Shown here: positions 1 through 7,148 of the stretch, piece after piece
Position numbering within the stretch: position 1 is the stretch's first letter
How the letters are laid out: each line of letters begins with the position of its first letter
NCBI GenBank assembly: GCA_018398765.1
Contig: JAHBMJ010002589.1
Span: forward strand, 1-17,747
Source of the DNA: Chromera velia
Lineage: Eukaryota; Sar; Chromeraceae
Direction: 5' to 3'
DNA: 17,747 nucleotides
Made by a program: the position numbers and the translations under genes
Notes under the pieces: model-generated
Databases searched by the model: none
Seen by the model: the letters and a program-made list of their open reading frames with translations, nothing else
What the model was told of the DNA's origin: nothing

Positions 1-128
1 ATTGATTTGAAGCGATCTGAACCGACCTTCACTGACTTCAATAACACTGAGTGAATAATTAAAAGATATATTCAACTCCAATTCTAGTTCTATTCTTCCG
101 TTTCAGCTTCGTCTAACCTACTGAGTCC

Positions 129-703
129 GGAGGAGCATGGAACAACAACTTGTCTCATAAGATTTTTAAAGATGATTTTCACCAGGATTTTGATCCTAGT
201 TTTTATTATTATGAGCCAGTATCACTCATGCGTACGCATGCCTTGCCCTAGGCTCTACCAGAAGTGGAAGAGTTTAAAAAGAAGTATCCGTCTTAAGTCA
301 GGGCTCTGTTTACTAGAAACTAGTTCGTTCATTCAACTTGTCTTGCCTGTGCTGATTTGCCAAACGGTGAACGTTGGACGCCTAATTATAGGCCGATGGC
401 GTATGATGATGATGTGGACCACGGGCAAAACCCGGAACATCAATGCTAGAAGGGGATAGAAAAATTGACAAAATGGTTTTGTTCATCTTTTTGGTTAACG
501 AAGCAGACTACCATGTGAACACACTCATAAAAAGAATCTTGATGAGATGAAGAGTGTGGGGGAGATGTAAAGAGGAACTTAAAGATGTTTTTCAAGATAT
601 GACTGCCGAACAGCTTGCAGAAGTCCACGACAAAGAAGAGAAAGGGAAAGGAAACAGAGAGCCGCGTTCCAAGGTAGAAGATCTGATCGGTATGCTTTAT
701 TAG
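129..703 (+). pseudogene. Decayed coding remnant, unidentified
   Basis: Protein-like sequence is visible on the plus strand but no frame is intact. One frame (about 129-456) reads AWNNNLSHKIFKDDFHQDF, then YYYEPVSLMRTHALP, EVEEFKKKYPS, FVHSTCLACADLPNGERW and AYDDDVDHGQNPEH, broken by TAG 249-251, TAA 294-296, TAG 321-323 and TAG 447-449. The next frame takes over (about 443-700) with MLEGDRKIDKMVLFIFLVNE, a TGA at 548-550, then EELKDVFQDMTAEQLAEV and REPRSKVEDLIGMLY before TAG 701-703. Charged, non-repetitive composition supports a former gene. The last block has the rhythm of a SAP-like helix pair, but that is a guess. It may be a host pseudogene, exons with unrecognised introns, or another decayed transposon. 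It is unrelated to the retroelement and more AT-rich. Function unknown. Confidence 0.45.
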
Positions 704-944
704 ATGAAAAGAGTAAGAGAAACAGGCTCTGCACATAGGTATACGGTCGCAAAAGTAATAGAGGATGCATGCTATCACTCCACCCCTGCCCTCTGTCACT
801 CTGCTTTTCACTCGTACTTCGTCAGAGAAAATCAAGCATAACATCACGTAAACAGTTTGCAGCATAGGTCTTTTTGGCCTGTGCGGGCCGGCCAGGAAGG
901 TCCGATGCGTGTATGCGCTTTTTCTGGACGCCGCACGTCGAGCG
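704..944. other. Left flank without recognisable gene
   Basis: I see no supported gene between the coding remnant and the target-site repeat. The stretch moves from AT-rich to GC-rich sequence (GGCCTGTGCGGGCCGGCC near 878-895) just before the element. The open frames here are short and have no recognisable motif. Confidence 0.4.
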
Positions 945-949
945 CTCGG
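945..949. repeat. Target-site duplication, left copy (CTCGG)
   Basis: CTCGG occurs immediately outside the left LTR (two bases, AG, before its TGAAAA end) and again directly after the right LTR at 15825-15829. A 5-bp duplication is usual for LTR retrotransposon integration. A match this short could be chance, but both copies lie at the independently aligned LTR edges. Confidence 0.7.
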
Positions 950-1039
950 AGTGAAAACGAGACACATACCTGCATGCTCTCAGAATGTGGGGCTGGCTCA
1001 CCAGCATCAGGTCCCAGTGACCTCTACACTCACAGATAA

Positions 1040-1077
1040 GGCCCAGTCTCTGTCAGGACCGATACGGAGACTGGGCC
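1040..1077 (-). repeat. LTR hairpin 1 (11-bp stem)
   Basis: GGCCCAGTCTC (1040-1050) and GAGACTGGGCC (1067-1077) are perfect inverted repeats around a 16-base loop. The counterpart in the other LTR (15393-15430) keeps the stem with one base change (CCTAG for CCCAG), which still allows a wobble pair in one strand's RNA. It may be an RNA structure near the R/U5 part of the transcript; the role is unknown. Confidence 0.6.
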
Positions 1078-1117
1078 GGTCTCCTCAGAGAACAAGTGTC
1101 TAATAATCTCACTCTTT

Positions 1118-1143
1118 AGGACTCTATGTGACCCTAGAGTCCT
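1118..1143 (-). repeat. LTR hairpin 2 (9-bp stem, 8-base loop)
   Basis: AGGACTCTA (1118-1126) and TAGAGTCCT (1135-1143) form a perfect stem around an 8-base loop. It is unchanged in the other LTR (15471-15496) although the LTRs differ by nearly 5% overall. It lies about 40 bases from hairpin 1, so the transcript could carry two adjacent stem-loops, perhaps for packaging, dimerisation or 3'-end formation. The role is inference. Confidence 0.6.
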
Positions 1144-1471
1144 CCCTGATACATATCGCACACAGAAGATATAAAGGTATATCAGTACAGACCTACACAA
1201 CCATACAACATCTATGGACATCTGACTGTCTATCTGATCGATCAGGTGGCTCGGGAATAACGGTCAGGAATTTCCCGTGACACACCCTACTGCACGCATG
1301 CTTGGCAACGATCCTGCAGTACTGCCATCCGTGCTACACAGAGCTGTGCCGATATAAATCCCAATCATGAATGATGTCCTGGTCCGGCTCACCGGCCAGG
1401 ATCACAGCGTGCATCCCCCGCCAGGCCCGGCCACTGCTCCCGCCGTGACCTAGGACCCGCGCGGTCTGACA

Positions 1472-2166
1472 CACCCCCTCACGGCATGTAGCTGCTGGTC
1501 AGCTCCACACCAAAATACACCTCCCAGCCGATCGGAGATAGCTGAGAGGCGTGAGGGGCAAGACCACAATACAAGCACAGAGGAACCCGAAAACTGACGG
1601 GCGGGAAGGTCGGGAGACAACAAGCAGAGGGGTAGGAGGCAGGTTTCCCCCACCTCTGTAACCCGAAGACGGCGATGGGGGGAGGTGGTATCATCACTCG
1701 CGTGCACTTCCCCCATTCCCACCTCCATCTCCATCGATCACCCCCTTTCATTCCAATATGTCCCCGCCTTGTATATGGTCACCTCCGTACCCCTATCTCG
1801 TTTCATCCTTTATTCTCTCTCGCCTTCTTGTCAAGGATGTAGCGTTCCTTCCGGACGTAGGGCTGGGCACACGATACTGCTGCGTGTCACCCTATCTGAC
1901 CGGACAGGGGGGAGAGAACAGGAGCCAGTGTGCCTCAGCGCGCTGCCCCCCTCACTTTCTTTTCTCCTCTCCTTCCCTCCCCTCCTCCTTCAGCTTATTT
2001 CTTTGACGCTGCAACTTCCGAAACAACAATGGAGGAGGGGGAGAATACGAACTTCTTATTTCCCTATGCCCCATGCCCCCTGCCCTTCCTTTTATCCCCC
2101 TCGCAGGGAAATAACAGACACAATCAAAACAGGGAAGAGGGCATTCCTTTACTGCCGAGCTCTCCC
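1472..2166 (-). other. 3' untranslated interior of the element
   Basis: About 0.7 kb lies between the RNase H stop codon and the 3' LTR. On the minus strand all frames are short and stop-rich, and none resembles an envelope or other known domain. On the plus strand there are low-complexity Pro/Ser/Leu-rich open frames (about 1685-2182 and 1930-2652) from the pyrimidine-rich sequence; I do not consider them genes. I see only the terminal polypurine tract. Confidence 0.5.
1474..1480 (-). promoter_or_regulatory. Probable polypurine tract
   Basis: On the minus strand the bases before the 3' LTR read CGTGAGGGGGTG and then TGTCAG, giving a short purine run GAGGGGG two bases from the LTR. This is where a plus-strand primer tract is expected. 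The run is short, so assignment rests mainly on position. Confidence 0.5.
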
Positions 2167-2925
2167 TCAGGAGAGCTCCTGACCCCACCATGTGCACTTG
2201 GTGAGGACGTTAGCGATCTGGAGGTTCCTCGGAATCCACCAGAGAGTGGCACCCATGGCCTTCTGCTCTTGGATGCAGAAGTCAAGGCACCCCTGCATCG
2301 TATGATCGCTGTCTGCCATCCCAGAGTGCATCTGGTCGTAGACAGGACCACAGTCAATATGGATGAAGACGGGAGGCTGGCAATTCCACAACTTTCCTAC
2401 CAGTGCAATAAGCCTCCCCACCTTCTTCACACAAGACTCGACTGCCATCAACTCCCCGGCTGTCCCGCTCGAGATCTTCTTGGTGGTTCTGGCGGTGTGC
2501 CAGAGCACCCAGTTCTCAAACAGGTCTTCCCCCACTTTCACCCCTTGAGGCCCCGGAAGAATACGGACCAACCATCCCATCCTTCCAGTGTAGGTTGCTG
2601 CGTGTCTTCCGCAGTCAGTGAAGCAGTGGATGTGGGGGGTGTCTCCCACTGAGGAGAACCACCGACCCTCCTTCCGCGCCTTCAGCATGTCAATCAACCG
2701 AACAACCCCCTTGAAAACCTTTCTAGAGGGCTTGGAGACTGACTTGGCAGCTACGGAAGCCCAGATGGTGCGGAGGGGGTTGAGACATACGGCCCACTGC
2801 AGTGTGCCGAGAGCCGCCCTCAGGGGGCCTTCCCAATGATCGTCTCCCTCCTCCCCTTCCTCCAACTCCACATCTTTGGAAGTCAGGGCTCGGATTTTGG
2901 CGGGCCGCTTCTCCCCTAGAAGGGT
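2167..2925 (-). CDS. RNase H segment of Gag-Pol (C-terminal)
   Basis: This segment follows RT in frame after a TAG at 2926-2928. It contains the copia RNase H landmarks in order: an RT-connection part (LRAALGTLQWAV), a first acidic site (HCFTDCGRHAAT), a glutamate helix (SSGTAGELMAVESCVKK), a third acidic site (FIHIDCGPVYDQM), and the C-terminal tail QIANVLTKCTWW ending at TGA 2167-2169. The tail is normally ADxLTK in this family; here it reads ANVLTK, with Asn from AAC, one G-to-A step from GAC. The enzyme would remove the RNA strand during reverse transcription. The order RT then RNase H at the polyprotein end is normal for Ty1/copia. Confidence 0.75.
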   Translation of the reverse strand, partial: TLLGEKRPAKIRALTSKDVELEEGEEGDDHWEGPLRAALGTLQWAVCLNPLRTIWASVAAKSVSKPSRKVFKGVVRLIDMLKARKEGRWFSSVGDTPHIHCFTDCGRHAATYTGRMGWLVRILPGPQGVKVGEDLFENWVLWHTARTTKKISSGTAGELMAVESCVKKVGRLIALVGKLWNCQPPVFIHIDCGPVYDQMHSGMADSDHTMQGCLDFCIQEQKAMGATLWWIPRNLQIANVLTKCTWWGQELS

Positions 2926-2928
2926 CTA

Positions 2929-3894
2929 TAGGGAGTCCGTATTGCACTGTGCAAGATATGACTCCTGCGACAGCACAATGTCCCCCCCATGCTCCTTCTC
3001 AATGTCAATACCCGAGAACTTACGGGTACTGCCTGGGACAATGAACACACGGCTGCCAAACCCCAACTGCTTGTCCAAGGAGTCCATCAGGGGCTTCAGT
3101 GCTGCTGCTTTTGTGCCGGCAAGGAGGTCATCGATCTAGGAGGCTACGACGGCTGTTGTGCTCCCCCTGTCATCCTTCTTAACAGCGAGACCAGTCTCAA
3201 GCCTCTGGAACCCCAACTCTGTCATCACAGACAGGAGCTTGGTGTCGAAGAGGGCTGCAGTGCAGGGCAACCCATACAGCCCCATTTCTACCAGGTAGAT
3301 CTTACCTGGCTTGAACTGGGCAGCCTTCCTTCGGCGCTCCTCCCACTCCTTCTGTGTTACGTCGGGGAACGGACACTTAGCAGGGAGATCAGGGATACTT
3401 TCAGGGATAAGGGCCCCAATGCGCTCGACATTGTGGTCCCTTGAGGTGAGAAATGCTGCTGTTACATCGGCGGTATCGATCTCATACCCCTGAGAGACGC
3501 AGAAGAGGATCATCGTACAAATGACCCACAGCGGGGGGGTACCGACATAGGTGTCCACTTTCCTGTGATCAGTGAACCCCTTGCCAAAAAACCGCGCCTT
3601 GGGCTTCCTCGGCTTCCCCTCCTGCTCCTTCCATGTGAGGCGCCACCCCATCTTGACCACTGCCTTAACTTGCTGGCGCGTGACTTCCTTTCCGAGTATA
3701 TCGTTACCGACGATGTTATTGGCCCACTTGGAAAGGCAGGCCTGCTTAAAGGCCCCGCTAGCCATATCCTCAGCAGAGGCAGGGACCTGGGTGGACCCCT
3801 TCTTGAATCCTCTGACTGTCTCCCTTGCCTCATCATCCATCTCAATAGGCCCCTTCTTCCTCTTCGCTCCCTTATCCTGCCTCCCGCCCTTCCC
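2929..3894 (-). CDS. Reverse transcriptase segment of Gag-Pol
   Basis: Copia-type RT (RVT_2 family). Visible motifs in order are KMGWRLTWKEQ, KARFFGKGFTD, LWVICTMILFCVSQGYEIDT, ADVTAAFL (first catalytic Asp, normally LDVKTAFL), VEMGLYGLP (normally LYGLKQ), FDTKLLSVMTELGF, then IDDLLAG (catalytic Asp pair), IVPGSTRKFSGIDIEKEHGG and LSQESYLAQCNTDSL. The residue before IDD, normally Tyr in YVDD, is a TAG stop at 3136-3138, so the active site itself is interrupted. The upstream end is TAA 3895-3897. In this element the enzyme would copy the transcript into DNA. As it stands no functional RT can be made without readthrough. The annotated segment spans that internal TAG. Confidence 0.85.
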
Positions 3895-4857
3895 TTACCT
3901 AACCTCCCCCACGGGAGCCCTATTACCTCCCTCGTCTTCGGAAGATGACGACCCATCGTCCCCTGTGCGGGAGGCTACATGAAGAATCTCTGCTGCTCCT
4001 CGGAGAGCTGAGGAGAAGAAAGCTTTCGCTCTCCTGCGAAAGCTACGCTTCTGTGACTTGGACATCCCCTCAGTCTTCTTAGGCTGCTTAGGCGTGTGTG
4101 AGGGCTCCCTGGGAGGGGATGGCTGCTTCTTCTTTGGGCGAAGGCGGTAGGGATGAAGGGGACCCTGCCACCTGTTCCTTCTGACCGGGGGGCCTACCGA
4201 CTGACTGGTTCCCTCCCGGGAGAGCAACATACCCCCCAGGGCAATCAACACAGACAGACAAGCGACCTCCCCCTCAATAACCTGATCAGACAGGGACACA
4301 ACCGGACCATCGAAGCTTTGAGGGGAGGCAAGCACAACATCGATATCGTCGATCTCGACCTCCTGCACCTGCCCCTCCTCATCCGACTCCCCCTGGTCGG
4401 TGGCTTCAGCCACATCACTACCAGGAAGATTCCTTTCTGACTCAGATGGGATCCCCCCACGCTCCTCCGCTCCATCAATTCCCCCATCCTGCATCCCGTT
4501 TGCGGGGCTTTCTACGGCAGGCTGCCGGGGCTGACGTGGAACTTGCGAGCAGTGGGTGATCTTGCTGAAGACCCCCTCAGGGATCCTCCCATCTGCAAGG
4601 TCAAAATACTCCATCACCCTTCCCTTATTGACCGTCCCATCCAACTCACCCAACTTGAAATCCCTCGAATTCTCAGACCGAGGGTCCGGCCGGAGGGTGG
4701 AGATCCCAATCTTCTTCATCGTTGTGCCTGACACACACACTGCCTCCATCTCCCCTCTACGCTCGATCAGACTCCCTTCATGACCTCTCTGGCCTGCGCT
4801 TGATGTATCTCGTCTGCGCTTGGGACCAGAGGGTTGCTCTGATATAGTGAAGAGAAA
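3895..4857 (-). CDS. IN-RT spacer, RT-proximal part (unrecognised)
   Basis: Open in the same frame as RT; the first ATG is at 4749 and the frame is open upstream to a stop at 4894-4896. Residues include EAVCVSGTTMKKIGISTLRP, DFKLGELDGTVNKGRVMEYF, an acidic stretch (ESDEEGQVQEVEIDDIDVV), a hydrophobic stretch (ACLSVLIALGGMLL) and a basic stretch (MSKSQKRSFRRRAKAFFSSA) that could act in nuclear import or RNA binding. It ends at TAA 3895-3897, after which the frame continues GKGGRQDKGAKRKKGPIEM into RT. No known domain is recognised. Its position corresponds to the variable IN-RT linker of copia elements, which is normally much shorter. Confidence 0.6.
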   Translation of the reverse strand, partial: FLFTISEQPSGPKRRRDTSSAGQRGHEGSLIERRGEMEAVCVSGTTMKKIGISTLRPDPRSENSRDFKLGELDGTVNKGRVMEYFDLADGRIPEGVFSKITHCSQVPRQPRQPAVESPANGMQDGGIDGAEERGGIPSESERNLPGSDVAEATDQGESDEEGQVQEVEIDDIDVVLASPQSFDGPVVSLSDQVIEGEVACLSVLIALGGMLLSREGTSQSVGPPVRRNRWQGPLHPYRLRPKKKQPSPPREPSHTPKQPKKTEGMSKSQKRSFRRRAKAFFSSALRGAAEILHVASRTGDDGSSSSEDEGGNRAPVGEVR

Positions 4858-5339
4858 GGGGGGGGGTTTGCCTCCTCCACTCTGTCCTCCCAGTCACTCT
4901 GCCACGGATCTGCCCCTGCTTCCGACCCGATATCAACCACATCGGCACCGGAGGGGACGGAAATGGTGGGACTGGGACGAAGGGAAGAGGGCCGCCCAAA
5001 GACTCCTCCTTCCCTAGGTGCTGCTGTGAGGCGGGGAAGAGGAGGAGGGGTGTCGGGGAAGGACTCGAACCGGATCTGCCAACCGGGAGGAGGGCTTGGC
5101 ATGTTCGGGGGACCTGGATTGTACCCGAACCTGTCCTTGTGCACGTGCTTCCCGTACACAATCCTGCTCTCCTCCGCATGTTTGACATGCTCAGTCACAC
5201 GCCTTCCCCCCAACTCCGGAGCTGAAATCTCCTGGGAGCTCGGCTCTCTAGCATGACCAAGGTCACGCAAAGAGCTGAACACCCTCCCATAGGTGCCGAA
5301 GTCATGGGGGTTATCAACATCCGTGACCTCACCACCAGG
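4767..5339 (-). CDS. IN-RT spacer, middle part (unrecognised)
   Basis: Open between TAG 5340-5342 and TGA 4767-4769 in the frame shared with integrase. It includes FSSLRDLGHAREPSSQEISA, RRVTEHVKHAEESRIVYGKH, a proline-rich stretch (GPPNMPSPPPGW, PDTPPPLPRL) and DEIHQAQAREVMKGV before the stop. The RT frame lies one base over, so a frame change is needed between here and the next segment. The C9 run (minus strand, 4858-4866) is the most likely slip site because the RT frame opens only from 4893. No domain recognised. Confidence 0.55.
   Translation of the reverse strand, partial: PGGEVTDVDNPHDFGTYGRVFSSLRDLGHAREPSSQEISAPELGGRRVTEHVKHAEESRIVYGKHVHKDRFGYNPGPPNMPSPPPGWQIRFESFPDTPPPLPRLTAAPREGGVFGRPSSLRPSPTISVPSGADVVDIGSEAGADPWQSDWEDRVEEANPPPFSSLYQSNPLVPSADEIHQAQAREVMKGV
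4858..4866 (-). other. C9 homopolymer at probable frameshift
   Basis: Nine C on the minus strand (G9 on the plus strand) lie inside the only interval, 4767-4893, where the integrase frame and RT frame overlap open. A one-base change in run length is the simplest explanation for the frame switch. A programmed shift is possible, but I see no canonical X-XXY-YYZ slippery heptamer at the end of the upstream frame. Confidence 0.5.
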
Positions 5340-5342
5340 CTA

Positions 5343-6335
5343 GAAGTATCTCTCCCAGTCGAGAGAACCATCCCGTGTCTGCTCTTTAGACACGGCAGCT
5401 GGCTTGGGAGTGAGCTCCGTCTCAGGCACCATTTTAGTATATGGGCCTGAGTGCTCAGAGGAGATCTCATCCGAGTCAAAGACGGGATCAAAATGCACCT
5501 GCTGCTTGTGCCACCCTCCAGACGTCCACGGCGCTTCAGCCTCATACCAAGTTGGGGAGTAGCCCACCCTCCTCCAATGCTTGACCTCTTCCACCTTCCC
5601 TATGGTAGGATTAGTCCACGTGGTGGGAAAAGGCTCATACAGCATATTGGAGGGATGGACCAACCCATAGGCGGTACCATGGATGGGAAGGGTTAGCCAC
5701 CAGGGGTCCGGGGGATTACTCTTGGGAGCGAACCTCGGCCCGGTCTCCCAGGGTCTGGGGGAGAACCTCTCCATCACGGTCTGCACAGTCGACGCAGAGG
5801 AGATGAACGACTCCTGAAGAGACGCCCCTTCCTCCCTGTCCTTCGCACGGGACTCCTGCGCCTTCTGTTTTCTCCTTCCCCTCTCCCTATCTGCTTTCCC
5901 CCCTACAGGAGAATCAGAGAGAGAGAAACGGACAGACTTCTGTGAAGGGGAAGTGGAGGGGTCTCTGAGGCATGACCGAAGAAACGAGCATGCTTGGCTC
6001 ACCATACCCCTCCCCCGCGGTCTCCACCCCCTCCCCGAATCCCCCTGTCCACGACTTGGCCCCTGGCCCCTGCCTCCGGGACCTGAGGGGTTGGCGCCAC
6101 CCCCTCCCCGGCCTCCCCGGGGCGCAGAGGATCCCCTTCCTCTACCCGCAGAGGAACCACCAGCTGGTCCACCGGACCCCCTCCCTCCCGAAGGGGGACC
6201 TCCCCTTCCCCCACCCCCTCTGCCACCACCGCCTCCACCCCTTCTTCTGGAGCCACGGTCCTGGACCGCCGGAAGAGGAGGCAGCCTCCATCCTGGATAG
6301 CGGAGGGTAGGAAACCTCAGATTTCCAAAATTCCA
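5343..6335 (-). CDS. IN-RT spacer with second RGG tract and Trp-rich region
   Basis: Open between TAG 6336-6338 and TAG 5340-5342. It begins WNFGNLRFPTLRYPGWR and then has a Gly/Arg tract (about 6265-6010: GSRRRGGGGGGRGGGRGG, SAPRGGRGGGGANPSGPGG, SRGQGDSGRGWRPRGRG), a low-complexity type that often binds RNA. Next are Ser/Lys-rich sequence (SPSQKSVRFSLSDSP), a basic stretch (KADRERGRRKQKAQESRAK) and a Trp/Pro-rich part (NPPDPWWLTLPIHGTAYGLV, FPTTWTNPTIGKVEEVKHW, YEAEAPWTSGGWHKQ). The Trp-rich part looks folded, but I recognise no family. An RGG tract between IN and RT is not part of the familiar copia layout. Confidence 0.6.
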
Positions 6336-6338
6336 CTA

Positions 6339-7148
6339 AGCGGTGTGACAGGAGTGGGGGGCTTCCCCATATGGAGCGACCTCACGGCCGTTCTCACCGT
6401 CCAGGTGATCATCTCTCCTATGGAAGGGGAAGTAGACCAAGTGCTCATCCCTACAGAGGGTGCAGCACATGTCATTCCCGGTGGGGAACTTGTCATCACT
6501 GAGCTGATGGACAACGTACTTATCATAGTATGCATCAAACCTCTGCTTCCTGTCAGGACAGAGACGGGCAACATACTCCGCCCTGATAAAGTCAGGGTCC
6601 TCAGACACCGACATTCGGGTCGGCTGATGCTGTCAGATCCTGTTGACAATATCTCGGGGATACGGAGTGGCGCACTCCCCCCACCCATATGGGAGCTGGA
6701 CCTTAGCCGAGTTGTGTACCTGCCTACAAGTGACTTGTGCTACCTCGGGAATCATTGAGTAGCACTGGGACCAGTGCCTATTCCCGAGGTTACCCGGCAG
6801 ATGGCTGCCCCACAGGGTGTTGTCAAAACGGGTCCGACTCACTATATAGAACCTCCTCCTACCATTAGGGCAACTGCAGAACCCCCTCCACAGCTGCTTG
6901 GCATCAGCAGCCAGACCGTTCGGTCTCTCCCTCTCCCCATGCCCAATCTCTGACGTGTAGGCCAAGGGACGGCCATTCAACATCAGAGGTTTCAACAGCC
7001 TTGGGCGGTTGGGTTGTCCATCAGGCAACCCAGCCACCTGGTTCTGAATGCCCCGCCTTGAGAAATCAGGTACAGGGCAGAGAACAGACTCCACCATCTG
7101 CAGATGGGATGCAGGAACAGGACGGTGATACTCCGGAGGATCACCGTA
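6339..7148 (-). CDS. IN-RT spacer, Cys/His-rich part
   Basis: This is the stretch downstream of integrase, after TAG 7149-7151, interrupted by TGA 6633-6635. Upstream half: LCPVPDFSRRGIQNQVAGLP, LAADAKQLWRGFCSCPNGRR, IVSRTRFDNTLWGSHLPGN, RHWSQCYSMIPEVAQVTCRQ. Downstream half: DPDFIRAEYVARLCPDRKQR, FDAYYDKYVVHQLSDDKF, then CCTLCRDEHLVYFPFHRRDD followed by H. The last fits C-x2-C-x10-H-x4-H, a possible zinc-binding site. The earlier cluster (FCSCP ... HWSQC ... TCRQ) may be another. Neither matches a family I can name. Conserved-looking, non-repetitive sequence on both sides of the TGA argues that both halves belong to one protein. Confidence 0.55.

Larger units (their letters stand above)
952..1471 (-). 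repeat. 3' LTR (left copy)
   Basis: This is a direct repeat of 15306-15824. In element orientation it starts TGTCAGACCGCGCGG and ends TTTTCA, so it has the TG...CA termini typical of LTRs. By hand alignment there are 24 substitutions and one 1-base indel over about 519 positions, and 22 of the substitutions are transitions. It is rich in inverted repeats: GGCCCAGTCTC/GAGACTGGGCC, AGGACTCTA/TAGAGTCCT, and the palindrome CTGATCGATCAG near 1233-1244. Confidence 0.93.

Noticed and set aside
446-967. Minus-strand 173-codon frame in the left flank
   Set aside because: It crosses the LTR boundary, and the plus strand shows better protein-like sequence in the same place.
1685-2652. Plus-strand open frames of 165 and 240 codons
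   Set aside because: They overlap the 3' untranslated part and lie antisense to RNase H. Their Pro/Ser/Leu-rich composition mirrors the purine-rich minus strand, and no motif is seen.
3565-3982. Plus-strand open frames opposite RT
   Set aside because: These are antisense shadows of the RT-coding strand with no recognisable domain.
4767-4772. Programmed -1 frameshift at the end of the upstream frame
   Set aside because: No canonical slippery heptamer or evident downstream structure is seen at the stop. A length change in the C9 run at 4858-4866 is simpler.
5953-6310. Plus-strand Pro-rich frames of about 112-115 codons
   Set aside because: They are the antisense of the Gly/Arg-rich RGG tract; Pro-rich composition follows directly.
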